11,564 bases of DNA, taken from positions 1-11,564 of the forward strand of contig DHSB01000202.1 in the NCBI GenBank assembly GCA_002408385.1, written 5' to 3'. Within the stretch, counting starts at the first letter, position 1. Every line of letters begins with the position of its first letter. This document shows positions 1 to 6,498 of the stretch, one piece after another. Made by a program: the position numbers and the translations under genes. Origin of the DNA: Myxococcales bacterium UBA5297. Lineage in GTDB: Bacteria; Myxococcota; Myxococcia; Myxococcales; UBA5297. The notes beneath the pieces were generated by a model that was not told the DNA's origin, made no database searches, and worked only from the letters and a program-made list of their open reading frames with translations.

Positions 1-125
1 GTGCCGGGGCGGTGGGGTCGGCCCCGCTTTTCGACTCATCGAGTGCCGGGGCGGTGGGGGCGGGCTCGTTTTTCGACTCGTTGAGTGCCGAGGACGGCGG
101 GGCGGCCCGACTCCCCACTCGATGA
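1..125. repeat. Tandem repeat of about 42 bp, three units, third one degenerate
   Basis: Units start at 1, 43 and 85, each opening with GTGCCG. The first two are both exactly 42 bp and match closely: the opening GTGCCGGGGCGGTGGGG is identical, as is TTTTCGACTC further on. The third (85-125, 41 bp) keeps GTGCCG, the GC-rich middle and an ACTC-GATGA end but has lost the T-run. Each of the first two junctions has a small dyad, ACTC-N3-GAGT. The array starts at base 1, so it may continue to the left. A 42-bp unit is a multiple of three, so it could be the repeat-coding end of an off-window gene, but the plus frame stops at the end of unit 2 and I see no convincing coding. Function unknown. Confidence 0.75.
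11..31 (+). terminator. Terminator-like hairpin plus T-run inside repeat unit 1
   Basis: GGTGGGG (11-17) pairs with CCCCGCT (22-28) around a TCGG tetraloop, with two G-T wobbles. The run TTTT follows at 28-31. An alternative fold pairs CGGGGC (5-10) with GCCCCG (21-26). The form is that of an intrinsic terminator for a plus-strand gene off the left edge. Unit 2 keeps a longer T-run (69-73) but its hairpin is weaker. No upstream gene is visible to confirm the role. Confidence 0.35.
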
Positions 126-168
126 ATAGGGCAGGCGACTTCGCGGCTGTTCCTCTCGGATGCCGGCA

Positions 169-187
169 GGCCGCCGGGACGGCGGCC
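169..187 (-). terminator. Hairpin just downstream of the DUF99 gene
   Basis: GGCCGCCG (169-176) and CGGCGGCC (180-187) form a perfect 8-bp stem with a 3-base loop. On the minus strand it begins 14 bases after the stop codon of the DUF99 gene. It has no T-run on the minus strand, so it may stabilise the 3' end or act as a Rho-assisted terminator rather than a classic intrinsic one. Confidence 0.35.
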
Positions 188-201
188 CTCCCTCCCCGGA
201 T

Positions 202-777
202 TCAGGCCGCTCGCCCGCTCTCTCCGCGCACGACCGCCGCGCCAATCAGATGGGCGAGCCGCAGTGCCTCGGGGACGTTTCCGGTGTCGGTCAGCCGGCG
301 CAGCGCTTGGGCGGTCTCGTCGGGCGAGGCGCCGAGCACCTGGAAGCAGAACGGCGCTCGCTCGTGGACCGGGCCCGCCTTGCGCAGGACGGCGAGCCGA
401 CGCGCGGGCCTGGGCAGCTTGCGGATGGCGGCCTCCATCGCCCTCAGGTCAGGCGGGCCGCGCATCAGCGCGACGCAGGGTTTGCGAAGCTCGCGGTGCA
501 GCCGCTCGAGGTCGACGACGTTGAGCCCGCCGAAGGTGATGCCGTCGATGAGAACGAGGTGGAGCTGCGGCAGGAACTTGCCACCGACGAGCAGGCGCAC
601 GAGAGCTTCGGTCGCGTTCCAGCCGTCGCGCCGCACCTCGCCCCAGACCATCCCCTCGAACCGCGTCCCCGAGCAGACGATGCCGGCCACGTGTACCCGC
701 GCGCCGCGCCGACGGGCGAACGGCGCGTCGTCGAAGCCGATCGCGCGGATGAGGCGTCCTGGGGCGGGGAATGCCAT
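202..777 (-). CDS. DUF99 family protein (proposed endonuclease dU)
   Basis: A 191-residue protein of the DUF99/UPF0215 family, mostly known from archaea and some bacteria. The family has an RNase H-like fold related to endonuclease V and has been named endonuclease dU, cutting DNA at deaminated bases; I carry that role over from the family. Visible family blocks in order: GFDDAPF (14-20), GTRFEGMVWG (37-46), DGWNAT (51-56), QLHLVLIDGITFGGLNVVDL (71-90), PCVALMR (100-106) and RLAHLI (173-178). The paired Asp of GFDD and the Asp of LIDG are candidate metal ligands. An in-frame ATG at 846 would add 23 unconserved residues. I chose 777 because conservation starts just after it and a GGAG lies 10 bases upstream of that ATG. 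It is divergent from amrS with a 172-bp gap. Full-length for the family, no defect seen. Family assignment is firm, biochemical role less so. Confidence 0.85.
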   Translation of the reverse strand: MAFPAPGRLIRAIGFDDAPFARRRGARVHVAGIVCSGTRFEGMVWGEVRRDGWNATEALVRLLVGGKFLPQLHLVLIDGITFGGLNVVDLERLHRELRKPCVALMRGPPDLRAMEAAIRKLPRPARRLAVLRKAGPVHERAPFCFQVLGASPDETAQALRRLTDTGNVPEALRLAHLIGAAVVRGESGRAA

Positions 778-949
778 CGAAGAGCTGCTCCTGTTGCAGA
801 GTCGAGTGAGCCCAGACGGTTTTGCGCGCCGCGGACGAAAGCACATCGCGCCGCTGTTCCCAAGCGTTGGCGCCGGGATGTCGATAGCGAGCCCCTTCGC
901 CGCGCGCCGCTTCCTCTCGCGCCGCTTGCGGCGCTACCGTCGCCAAGCC
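778..949. promoter_or_regulatory. Divergent intergenic region between DUF99 and amrS
   Basis: This 172-bp gap must carry the promoters of both divergent genes. I see no convincing -35/-10 pair on either strand. On the minus strand CAGGAG precedes the DUF99 ATG and is its ribosome site. On the plus side a perfect hairpin, GCGCCGC (919-925) with GCGGCGC (928-934), ends 15 bases before the amrS ATG, and no Shine-Dalgarno sequence is seen there. The stem therefore sits where ribosomes would bind and could lower or control amrS translation; that is inference. Confidence 0.45.
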
Positions 950-2014
950 ATGACCGACCTGATCCACCCTGCCCGCTTCTTCCACGCCGACGGCGAGCAC
1001 CTGCTCTGCACCGCGTGCCCGCGCCACTGCCGGCTCGCCGACGGCCAGCACGGCTTCTGCTACGTGCGCAAGAACCAGGGCGGCCGGCTCGACCTCATCG
1101 CCTACGGCCGGCCGAGCGCGGTCGCGGTCGATCCCATCGAGAAGAAGCCGCTGTTTCACTTCCTGCCGGGCAGCAACATCCTCAGTATCGGCACCGCGGG
1201 CTGCAACCTCGGCTGCCGCTATTGCCAGAACTCGGACCTGTCGCGCTCGCGGTCGATCCACGACCGCTCGATGGAGCTGCCGCCCGCGGCGGTCCCCGGC
1301 CTTTGCGAGGAGCACGGCGCCGACTCGGTCGCCTTCACCTACAACGACCCGAGCGTCTTTCCCGAGTACGCCATCGACATCGCCCGGGCCTGCCGCGAAG
1401 TGGGCATCGCCACCGTGGCGGTGACCGCCGGCTACCTCGGCCCCGAGGCGCGCGCCGAGCTGTTCGAGGTGATCGACGCGGCGAACATCGACCTCAAGGC
1501 CTTCAGCGAGGACTTCTACCGCAAGCTGTCACTCGCCAGCCTCGCGCCGGTGCTCGAGACCATCGAGCATTGCGTCGAGGCCAAAGTCTGGGTCGAGCTG
1601 ACGACGCTGGTCATCCCCGGCCACAACGACTCGGACGAGGAGCTCGCCGCCGAGGCGAGGTGGATCGCCTCGACGCTCGGCCGCGACGTACCGCTGCACC
1701 TGACGGCGTTTCACCCCTCCTTCAAGATGCTCGACGTGCCCCCGACCCGCCCGGAGACGCTGCGGCGGGCCCGCCGCATCGCGCTCGACGAGGGCCTTCG
1801 CTACGTCTACACCGGCAACGTCGTCGACGCCGACGGCGACACGACCCGCTGTCACGCCTGCGGGAGCGTGCTCATCGAGCGCTCGTGGTTCGCGGTCGCG
1901 CGCAACGAGCTGGCCGGCACCGGCAAGTGCCCGAAGTGCCACGCGTCCATCCCCGGCCTCTTCGACGCGCGCTCCAAGCGCAGCTCGACCGGGCGGCGGC
2001 GCGGCCTTCTTTAG
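950..2014 (+). CDS. amrS: AmmeMemoRadiSam system radical SAM enzyme
   Basis: A 354-residue radical SAM enzyme of the AmmeMemoRadiSam group, a three-part system (AMMECR1, Memo, radical SAM) whose reaction and substrate are unknown. The fold is related to pyruvate formate-lyase activating enzymes. An N-terminal Cys cluster (C20, C23, C27, C37; CPRHC motif) precedes the 4Fe-4S motif CxxxCxxC at C85, C89 and C92 (CNLGCRYCQN). Further core features are FTYNDPSVFPEY (about 129-140), VTAGY, the NIDLKAF strand and LVIPGHND. A C-terminal zinc ribbon has C301, C304, C327 and C330. The reading frame is open far upstream (to 122) but that part is antisense to DUF99. Start 950 is chosen because family similarity begins at once (HPARFFHADGEHLLCTACPRHC, abbreviated here to its motif). 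No clear Shine-Dalgarno. The Memo partner lies at 5441-6256; AMMECR1 is not in the window. The last 15 residues are Arg/Ser-rich and probably unstructured. Confidence 0.92.
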   Translation: MTDLIHPARFFHADGEHLLCTACPRHCRLADGQHGFCYVRKNQGGRLDLIAYGRPSAVAVDPIEKKPLFHFLPGSNILSIGTAGCNLGCRYCQNSDLSRSRSIHDRSMELPPAAVPGLCEEHGADSVAFTYNDPSVFPEYAIDIARACREVGIATVAVTAGYLGPEARAELFEVIDAANIDLKAFSEDFYRKLSLASLAPVLETIEHCVEAKVWVELTTLVIPGHNDSDEELAAEARWIASTLGRDVPLHLTAFHPSFKMLDVPPTRPETLRRARRIALDEGLRYVYTGNVVDADGDTTRCHACGSVLIERSWFAVARNELAGTGKCPKCHASIPGLFDARSKRSSTGRRRGLL

Positions 2015-2093
2015 GCCCGCGGTCCCTCGAGACGAGCCGCGTGCTCGGCATCCGCTTTCCCGAAGCCATCGACGGGCACTCGACCGCGCCCTC

Positions 2094-2116
2094 GCCAGCT
2101 CGCTTGGCGAGCTGGC
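2094..2116 (+). terminator. Perfect 10-bp hairpin downstream of amrS
   Basis: GCCAGCTCGC (2094-2103) and GCGAGCTGGC (2107-2116) pair perfectly around TTG. It lies 79 bases after the amrS stop codon. There is no T-run, so a classic intrinsic terminator is not shown; it could be a 3'-end stabiliser, a Rho-dependent stop or the core of a dispersed palindromic element. Confidence 0.35.
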
Positions 2117-2198
2117 CTCGGGGCGTCCGCGCAGACGCATCCGCCGGCCAGAGACGCTTGGCCCCGTTCGGCTGCTCTTTGGACGAGCAGCAGCAACG

Positions 2199-2300
2199 CG
2201 AAGTGCCGCCCTTCGCCTGCCGAGCCGCCTCGATTCCATTTCCTGGCATCGGCCTTCCCTACGCCCATCGGACGAAGTGCCACCTGAGTTGCCGAGCCGC
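2199..2300. repeat. Degenerate direct repeat, period 72-74 bp
   Basis: CGAAGTGCC followed by TGCCGAGCCGC occurs twice: 2199-2207 with 2218-2228, and 2273-2281 with 2290-2300. The spacers inside the units are 10 and 8 bases. Some similarity continues past the second block (a TTCC follows in both). The units may be remnants of a duplicated non-coding element or binding region. Nothing similar in full length was seen elsewhere in the window. Confidence 0.5.
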
Positions 2301-2451
2301 TCTCCTTCCAGCCCTGGCGCCCAACGCCGCCTCGCAGGCCCGTGCAGGCGGCTGTCCGGCGGCGGCATCCCCGGTGCATTGCCTGGCTGCGCGCTCCTTC
2401 GGTCCCGCAGGGAGGACCGTGCGAGCTGGATGCGGCTGGGGGGGGACGACA

Positions 2452-4800
2452 ATGGGGAAACGGACAAGACGATGGTTGGCGTCAATGAGCGCCATCGCTG
2501 CGGTCGCTTGGTTGGGGGTGTCACCTGCGCAGGCCATCGAGCTCGACTTCGAGCTGCTCGCCGCGGAGGAGGAGCCCAGCGATTCCGATATTCTCGATCT
2601 GGTGCGCTTCTGGGGGTACGACCGGCTGTTTCTCGATGGCGCCGCGCCGGTGCCGCACCGGCCGATTCTGCAGAGCGAGGTGGTGGCCAAGTCGACGCCC
2701 GACGAGTGCTTCAACGGCGTCGGAATGCCCTACCCGGAGCTGACCTTCGACAAGAACGGTCAGCCCGTCTGTCAGGAAGGCGTTCCCAAGAGAAACGAGG
2801 CGTATGTCTGGGGCCTCGCCGAATCGGCGGGCTTCCTCTATTTCGGCACTCTGGCGAACACCAACTGCCTGGTCGAAGCCGGCTACCTCGAGCAGTCCGA
2901 CGAGTACTCAAACCCGTACTGGGTTTGCGAGTTCGCCGCGGCGGCCAGCGGCCGCGGCGACGGCCGCGCGCCCAGGCTCTACCGCTACGACATCGCGACC
3001 AAGGAGCTGGCGCCGTTGGTGATGGACGCGACCGGCGACGCGCTGCTCGCGAGGACCGGCGGCATCCGCTCGGCCGGCTCGCTCGGCGACGTGGTCATCC
3101 TGGCCGGCGGAGGAGCCGGCGGCGTGAACTTCTTCGCTTTCGACGGCCCGACCGGCAAGTTCCTCGGCGCGAAGAACCTGACGGCCTACAACGACATCCG
3201 CCAGTGGACCGTCCACAGGGGCGTGCTCTACGCGGCGGTCGGCACCCGGATAGCGGCCTGCGGGGGCCGCGGCGGCGCGGTGCTGCGGTGGAGCGGCACT
3301 CCCGAGGACCCGATCCAGTTCCGAGAGGTCGGCGACCTCGCCTCGCTGGGCGCCTATCTGAACGTGATCGGCGGGCGCATGTACATCAGCACCTGGCCGG
3401 CCGACGGCAGGAGCGACTGCGTCGACGAGAACGCCCAGCCGGTCAGCGACCTGCGCATCGGCGGCCTGGTGCGCGGGCCGCTGGTGCCCTTCGACGGGCT
3501 CACCGAGGCCCATCAGCCGGCCGAGCAGTGGGTGAAGATCTTCTCCTTCGACCAGTACGACCCCGACCCGATCGCCGCGCGCAGCTACGGCGGCGGCCCG
3601 GTGATGGGCTTCAACGGAGCGCTGTTCCTCGGGACGATGCACGTGCCGCTGAGCGCGGCGACCCGCGCCGGTCACCTGCTCGACCTGAGCGGCGCGACCG
3701 GCCAGAACGCGCTGACCACGATGCTCGGCACCCACCGGGCCATCTCGATCTTCCGGCTGCTGCACCCCGGCAGCGACAGGCCGACGGTCGACATCCTCTA
3801 CGGCGAGCTCTACCTGCCCACCTACGACCCGGTCCTCAAGCGCTACCGCATCGCCTATGACGAGGAGCACAAGAACAAGCTGGGCAAGCGGCCCCTGTTC
3901 GGCGCCTCGGGCTTCGGCAGCTTCTGGAACAACTACACCTGGACCATGAACGTCTTCCAGGAGCGCCTCTACGTCGGCACCATGGACTGGAGCCAGCTCG
4001 CGCGGGTCAACTCCGAGGCCGGCAGCGGCCAGGTCTCGATGGAGCCGCCGGAGCCCAGCTCGTTCGGCTGGCTGCTCGGCTCCTTCCGGATGGAGGAAGG
4101 CGGCGATCTCTACCGCTTCGACTCCAAGTACGGCGCGGCGAAGTCCGAGTCGCTCAACGGCCTGGGCAACTTCACCAACTACGGCCTGCGCACCGTGCTC
4201 AACACCGGCGACACGATGTACATCGGCACGGCCAACCCGATGAACCTGCACCCCGACGGAGGCTGGGAGCTCATCGAGCTGACCTCGGGGTCGGCCGAGC
4301 TCTGCGCGGGCCTGCCCGACGGGACCCCGTGCGACGACGGCAACGCGTGCACCGAGACCGACTCCTGCCAGGGCGGGGTCTGCGTCGGCGGCAATCCGGT
4401 CGTCTGCGTGCCGCTGGACCAGTGCCACCAGGCCGGGGTCTGCGAGCCGACGACGGGCCTGTGCTCAAACCCGGTCAAGGCCGACGGCAGCCTCTGCAAT
4501 GACGCCGACGCCTGCACCGTGCAGGACGCCTGCGTGGCCGGCGAGTGCATCGGGGACCTCTTGCTCCCCGAGGCGGGGGTCTGCCAGACCGAAAACACCT
4601 GCGATCCGAGCACCGGCGCGCCCTTGCAGGCCGAGGACGGCACCGCGTGCCCGGGCGGCCTCTGCCAGGCGGGCCTGTGCGTCCCCGAGGCGCCGGGGTG
4701 CGGCTGTGGCGCGACCGGAGGCGCAAGCGGCTTGCTCGCCGGCCTGGTCGGCCTGCTCGCGCTGACCCGCCGGCGCCTGCTGCGAGGCAAGCCGGCCTAA
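2452..4800 (+). CDS. Exported beta-propeller-like protein with Cys-rich repeats and MYXO-CTERM tail
   Basis: A 782-residue secreted protein of unknown function. Residues 1-28 are a signal peptide (Arg-rich start, hydrophobic core, cleavage after AQA). Between about 120 and 610 a blade-like strand of the form G-x-L/M-Y-x-G-T recurs, around residues 129, 214, 259, 310, 391, 506 and 589, pointing to a roughly seven-bladed beta-propeller. Residues 618-745 are Cys-rich, with repeats opening DGTPCDDGNACT, DGSLCNDADACT and a short DGTACPGGLC; such repeats are frequent in deltaproteobacterial surface proteins. The tail from C750 (GCGCG, hydrophobic stretch, TRRRLLR) fits MYXO-CTERM, a signal thought to be cut and lipid-anchored on the outer surface by myxosortase. 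Start: the ATG at 2452 gives the signal peptide directly; only a G-run lies upstream as ribosome site. The in-frame opening up to 160 is an artefact of GC-rich DNA. No enzyme motif recognised; a surface binding or adhesive role is a guess. Confidence 0.88.
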   Translation: MGKRTRRWLASMSAIAAVAWLGVSPAQAIELDFELLAAEEEPSDSDILDLVRFWGYDRLFLDGAAPVPHRPILQSEVVAKSTPDECFNGVGMPYPELTFDKNGQPVCQEGVPKRNEAYVWGLAESAGFLYFGTLANTNCLVEAGYLEQSDEYSNPYWVCEFAAAASGRGDGRAPRLYRYDIATKELAPLVMDATGDALLARTGGIRSAGSLGDVVILAGGGAGGVNFFAFDGPTGKFLGAKNLTAYNDIRQWTVHRGVLYAAVGTRIAACGGRGGAVLRWSGTPEDPIQFREVGDLASLGAYLNVIGGRMYISTWPADGRSDCVDENAQPVSDLRIGGLVRGPLVPFDGLTEAHQPAEQWVKIFSFDQYDPDPIAARSYGGGPVMGFNGALFLGTMHVPLSAATRAGHLLDLSGATGQNALTTMLGTHRAISIFRLLHPGSDRPTVDILYGELYLPTYDPVLKRYRIAYDEEHKNKLGKRPLFGASGFGSFWNNYTWTMNVFQERLYVGTMDWSQLARVNSEAGSGQVSMEPPEPSSFGWLLGSFRMEEGGDLYRFDSKYGAAKSESLNGLGNFTNYGLRTVLNTGDTMYIGTANPMNLHPDGGWELIELTSGSAELCAGLPDGTPCDDGNACTETDSCQGGVCVGGNPVVCVPLDQCHQAGVCEPTTGLCSNPVKADGSLCNDADACTVQDACVAGECIGDLLLPEAGVCQTENTCDPSTGAPLQAEDGTACPGGLCQAGLCVPEAPGCGCGATGGASGLLAGLVGLLALTRRRLLRGKPA

Positions 4801-4815
4801 GCCAGGTAAGGGAGG

Positions 4816-4841
4816 GCCGCGGGGCTCCTGCCTCCCGCGGC
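4816..4841. terminator. Hairpin between convergent genes, inner copy
   Basis: GCCGCGGG (4816-4823) pairs perfectly with CCCGCGGC (4834-4841) across a 10-base loop, starting 15 bases after the stop codon of the exported protein. There is no T-run. Its place between two converging genes suggests a bidirectional transcription stop. Confidence 0.5.
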
Positions 4842-4866
4842 GGTCCTCCCGCTCGACCACGCGAAC

Positions 4867-4902
4867 GGCGCGCGGCGCTCGGCTCTCGGGGCGCCGCGCG
4901 CC
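4867..4902. terminator. Strong 12-bp hairpin between convergent genes
   Basis: GGCGCGCGGCGC (4867-4878) and GCGCCGCGCGCC (4891-4902) form a perfect 12-bp stem with a 12-base loop. On the minus strand it begins 11 bases past the stop codon of the acetyltransferase gene. Such a GC-only stem would be very stable. It lacks a T-run on either side, so it may work as a barrier to convergent transcripts or as an RNA 3' end rather than as a standard intrinsic terminator. Confidence 0.5.
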
Positions 4903-4913
4903 AGCGCCTTGGC

Positions 4914-5345
4914 TCAATCGATGAAGCCGCGCGCGTACATCTTCTCGGGCGAGAGGGACCGGATCATCCCGGTGCGCATCCCGCGAAAGCCCTCCTTCTC
5001 GTAGAAGGGCTCGACCCCGGGCGACGCGTAGAGAATCACGTTCATCCCCTCGAGCTGTGAAAGCAGCGAGCGAAGGACGAACCGCCCGAGGCCTCGGCCC
5101 TGGAAGTGGGGATGGACGGCGATGTCGTAGAGGCCCGCTTGATAGGCGCCATCCGAGATGGCCCGCCCCATCGCGACGAGCCTGGTCGCCTCGCGAAGGA
5201 AGACGACCGCGAAGCTGTTCTCGAAGGCGCGCTGGTGAAGCTCCGGCGCGTAGTGGCCCATCCCGACGAGCGCGAGCAGATCCCTCATCTGCCTCCAGTC
5301 CGCGTCGGTCACACTGCTGTGGACGGTCAGGCCCGGGGGCAACAT
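4914..5345 (-). CDS. GNAT family N-acetyltransferase
   Basis: A 143-residue single-domain GNAT acetyltransferase, expected to move an acetyl group from acetyl-CoA to an amine. The substrate cannot be told from sequence. Motif A, the acetyl-CoA pyrophosphate loop, is clear: DIAVHPHFQGRGLG (74-87) followed by an amphipathic helix. Motif B is the strand VILYASPG with PFYEKEGFR (about 103-121), where the Tyr is the usual general-acid candidate. The length is normal for small GNATs and cytosolic location is expected. Start 5345 is well supported: GAGGAG (5352-5357 on the minus strand) lies 6 bases before the ATG. It is divergent from amrB with 95 bp between starts and converges on the exported protein. 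No link to the AmmeMemoRadiSam genes is shown beyond position. Confidence 0.88.
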   Translation of the reverse strand: MLPPGLTVHSSVTDADWRQMRDLLALVGMGHYAPELHQRAFENSFAVVFLREATRLVAMGRAISDGAYQAGLYDIAVHPHFQGRGLGRFVLRSLLSQLEGMNVILYASPGVEPFYEKEGFRGMRTGMIRSLSPEKMYARGFID

Positions 5346-5440
5346 GGTCGGCTCCTCGGGAATCGCCGCTCTTCGAGGCTTGACCGCGCCGGCGCTTCCC
5401 TGCTCGGTTGGAGTGTCGTCCTTCGCGAGGTTGTTTGCCC
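5346..5440. promoter_or_regulatory. Divergent intergenic region between GNAT gene and amrB
   Basis: A 95-bp gap that should contain both promoters. On the minus strand it holds a strong GAGGAG ribosome site for the acetyltransferase. On the plus strand TTGACC (5380-5385) resembles a -35 box, but no -10-like sequence is found 16-18 bases on, so I do not call a promoter. GAGG about 10 bases before the amrB ATG is the likely, rather distant, ribosome site. Confidence 0.4.
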
Positions 5441-6256
5441 ATGAGCTGGATTCGACAACCCGCCGTCGCCGGCCGCTTCTACCCCGGAGACGCGGCGCGC
5501 CTGTCAGACGAGGTGGCTGGCCTGTTGCGGTCGGAGGCGTCGGCCGCGCCGGCGCTCGCCGTCGTCGCGCCCCACGCCGGCTACCTCTACAGCGGCGCCA
5601 TCGCCGGGCAGGCCTTCGCGCGGGTCCAGGTGCCCCGCACCGCCATCGTCCTCTGCCCGAATCACACCGGGCGCGGCGAGCGCCGCTCGCTCTGGTCGTC
5701 CGGGGCCTGGCTGCTGCCGGGCGCCGAGCTGCCGGTCGACGTCGATCTCGCCGGCGAGCTGAGACGGCAGGCGGGCCTCGCCGACGACCAGGCCGCCCAC
5801 CACCTCGAGCACGCGGTCGAGGTGCAGCTCCCCTTCTTGCGCGCGCGCAATCCCGAGGTGCGCACCGTCCCGATTTGCCTCGGCGGCCTGACGCGCGTCG
5901 AGTGCCTGGCGCTCGGCGAGCGGATCGCCGAGGTCATCGCCGACAGGCGCGGCGAGGTGCTGCTCGTCGCCAGCACCGACTTCTCGCACTACCTCCCCGC
6001 GGACGAGGCGCGCGCTCTCGACCTGCTCGCCATCGACCGGATTCGGGCCGTCGACCCCGAGGGTTTGTTCGACACGGTCCAGGCCCGGGAGATCTCGATG
6101 TGCGGCTACGTGCCCACCACCGTCGTGCTCGCGGCGGCCCGCGCGCTCGGTGCGCGCTCGGCCGAGCTTGTCCGCTACGGCAACAGCGGCGAGACGAGCG
6201 GGGACTTCGACCAGGTCGTCGGCTACGGCGGCCTGACGGTGCCGATGCCCGGCTGA
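5441..6256 (+). CDS. amrB: AmmeMemoRadiSam system protein B (Memo family)
   Basis: A 271-residue member of the Memo family, which shares the fold of extradiol dioxygenases (LigB-like). In bacteria and archaea it is the B component of AmmeMemoRadiSam; human MEMO1 binds copper or iron. Family landmarks: RQPAVAGRFYPGD (5-17), APHAGYLYSGAIAG (43-56), PNHTG (73-77), HHLEHAVEVQLPFL (120-133), STDFSHY (178-184), SMCGY (219-223) and the end block RYGNSGETSGD. By comparison with MEMO1 the metal ligands should be H45, H75 and C221, all present, so the protein looks intact. An ATG 33 bases upstream (5408) is in frame, but the family starts with the SWIRQPAVAG block, so 5441 is preferred. Cytosolic. The gene stands apart from amrS (3.4 kb) and AMMECR1 is not in view. 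Confidence 0.93.
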   Translation: MSWIRQPAVAGRFYPGDAARLSDEVAGLLRSEASAAPALAVVAPHAGYLYSGAIAGQAFARVQVPRTAIVLCPNHTGRGERRSLWSSGAWLLPGAELPVDVDLAGELRRQAGLADDQAAHHLEHAVEVQLPFLRARNPEVRTVPICLGGLTRVECLALGERIAEVIADRRGEVLLVASTDFSHYLPADEARALDLLAIDRIRAVDPEGLFDTVQAREISMCGYVPTTVVLAAARALGARSAELVRYGNSGETSGDFDQVVGYGGLTVPMPG

Positions 6257-6498
6257 CCGAGGTCGCATGGGGCGGGCAGAAGCCCGGCGCAAGCCCGGGG
6301 ATTGTCCGCGCCGCTGCCGTGTTGACCTGTCGCGACCGCCGCCCGCGCCTGCGGTGCGGCGGCGAGCATCTTTGGCGTGCCCGGCCACAGGGGAAGGTGT
6401 TACCAATGTCGGCAATCAGCCTCGAGAACGACAAGAAGCGCTGCGAACAGGCCCTCCCGAGCGCCGCCAGCGCAGCCCTCCGACCCCCGAGGAACGCC
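6257..6498. other. Gap between amrB and the TorD-like gene
   Basis: A 242-bp stretch with a small hairpin CGGGC-AGAA-GCCCG (6273-6286) and a 7-bp stem CCGCCGC (6336-6342) with GCGGCGG (6356-6362). TTGACC at 6322-6327 looks like a -35 box, but no -10 partner follows. Its last 93 bases (6406-6498) could belong to the next gene if the upstream ATG at 6406 is used; AGGGGAAGG lies just before that ATG. Confidence 0.45.

Larger units (their letters stand above)
2015..2451. other. Non-coding gap between amrS and the exported protein
   Basis: A 437-bp stretch without a gene I can support. It contains a perfect 10-bp hairpin (2094-2116), a 7-bp hairpin (GCTGCTC 2171-2177 with GAGCAGC 2185-2191) and a degenerate direct repeat (2199-2300). 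Short open frames cross it on both strands but show no recognisable protein, no good ribosome sites and no domain-like composition. The promoter of the exported protein must lie here or further upstream, but no -10/-35 pair stands out. The last bases before the next ATG hold a run of eight G (2438-2445), a poor but usable ribosome site. Confidence 0.6.

Noticed and set aside
1..125. CRISPR array
   Set aside because: Units are direct 42-bp tandem copies with no unique spacers between them, and no cas genes are nearby.
122..949. In-frame N-terminal extension of amrS
   Set aside because: It overlaps the DUF99 gene antisense and shows no domain; the radical SAM family similarity starts at 950.
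2011..2379. 122-codon minus-strand open frame in the gap after amrS, with two similar segments in the same frame
   Set aside because: The internal similarity comes from the DNA repeat; no ribosome site, no known family and biased composition.
160..2451. In-frame 764-codon upstream extension of the exported protein
   Set aside because: It runs antisense to DUF99 and out of frame over amrS, has an Arg/Pro/Ala-rich shadow composition, and the signal peptide starts exactly at 2452.
2908..4428. 506-codon minus-strand open frame
   Set aside because: Shadow of the exported protein in GC-rich DNA; Val/Ala/Arg-rich with no motif. The plus-strand protein has clear signal peptide and C-terminal tail.
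5380..5408. Possible sigma-70 promoter for amrB (TTGACC)
   Set aside because: No -10-like hexamer at 16-18 bases; a single -35-like hexamer is expected by chance.
6322..6350. Possible sigma-70 promoter for the TorD-like gene (TTGACC)
   Set aside because: The expected -10 position is entirely GC-rich.
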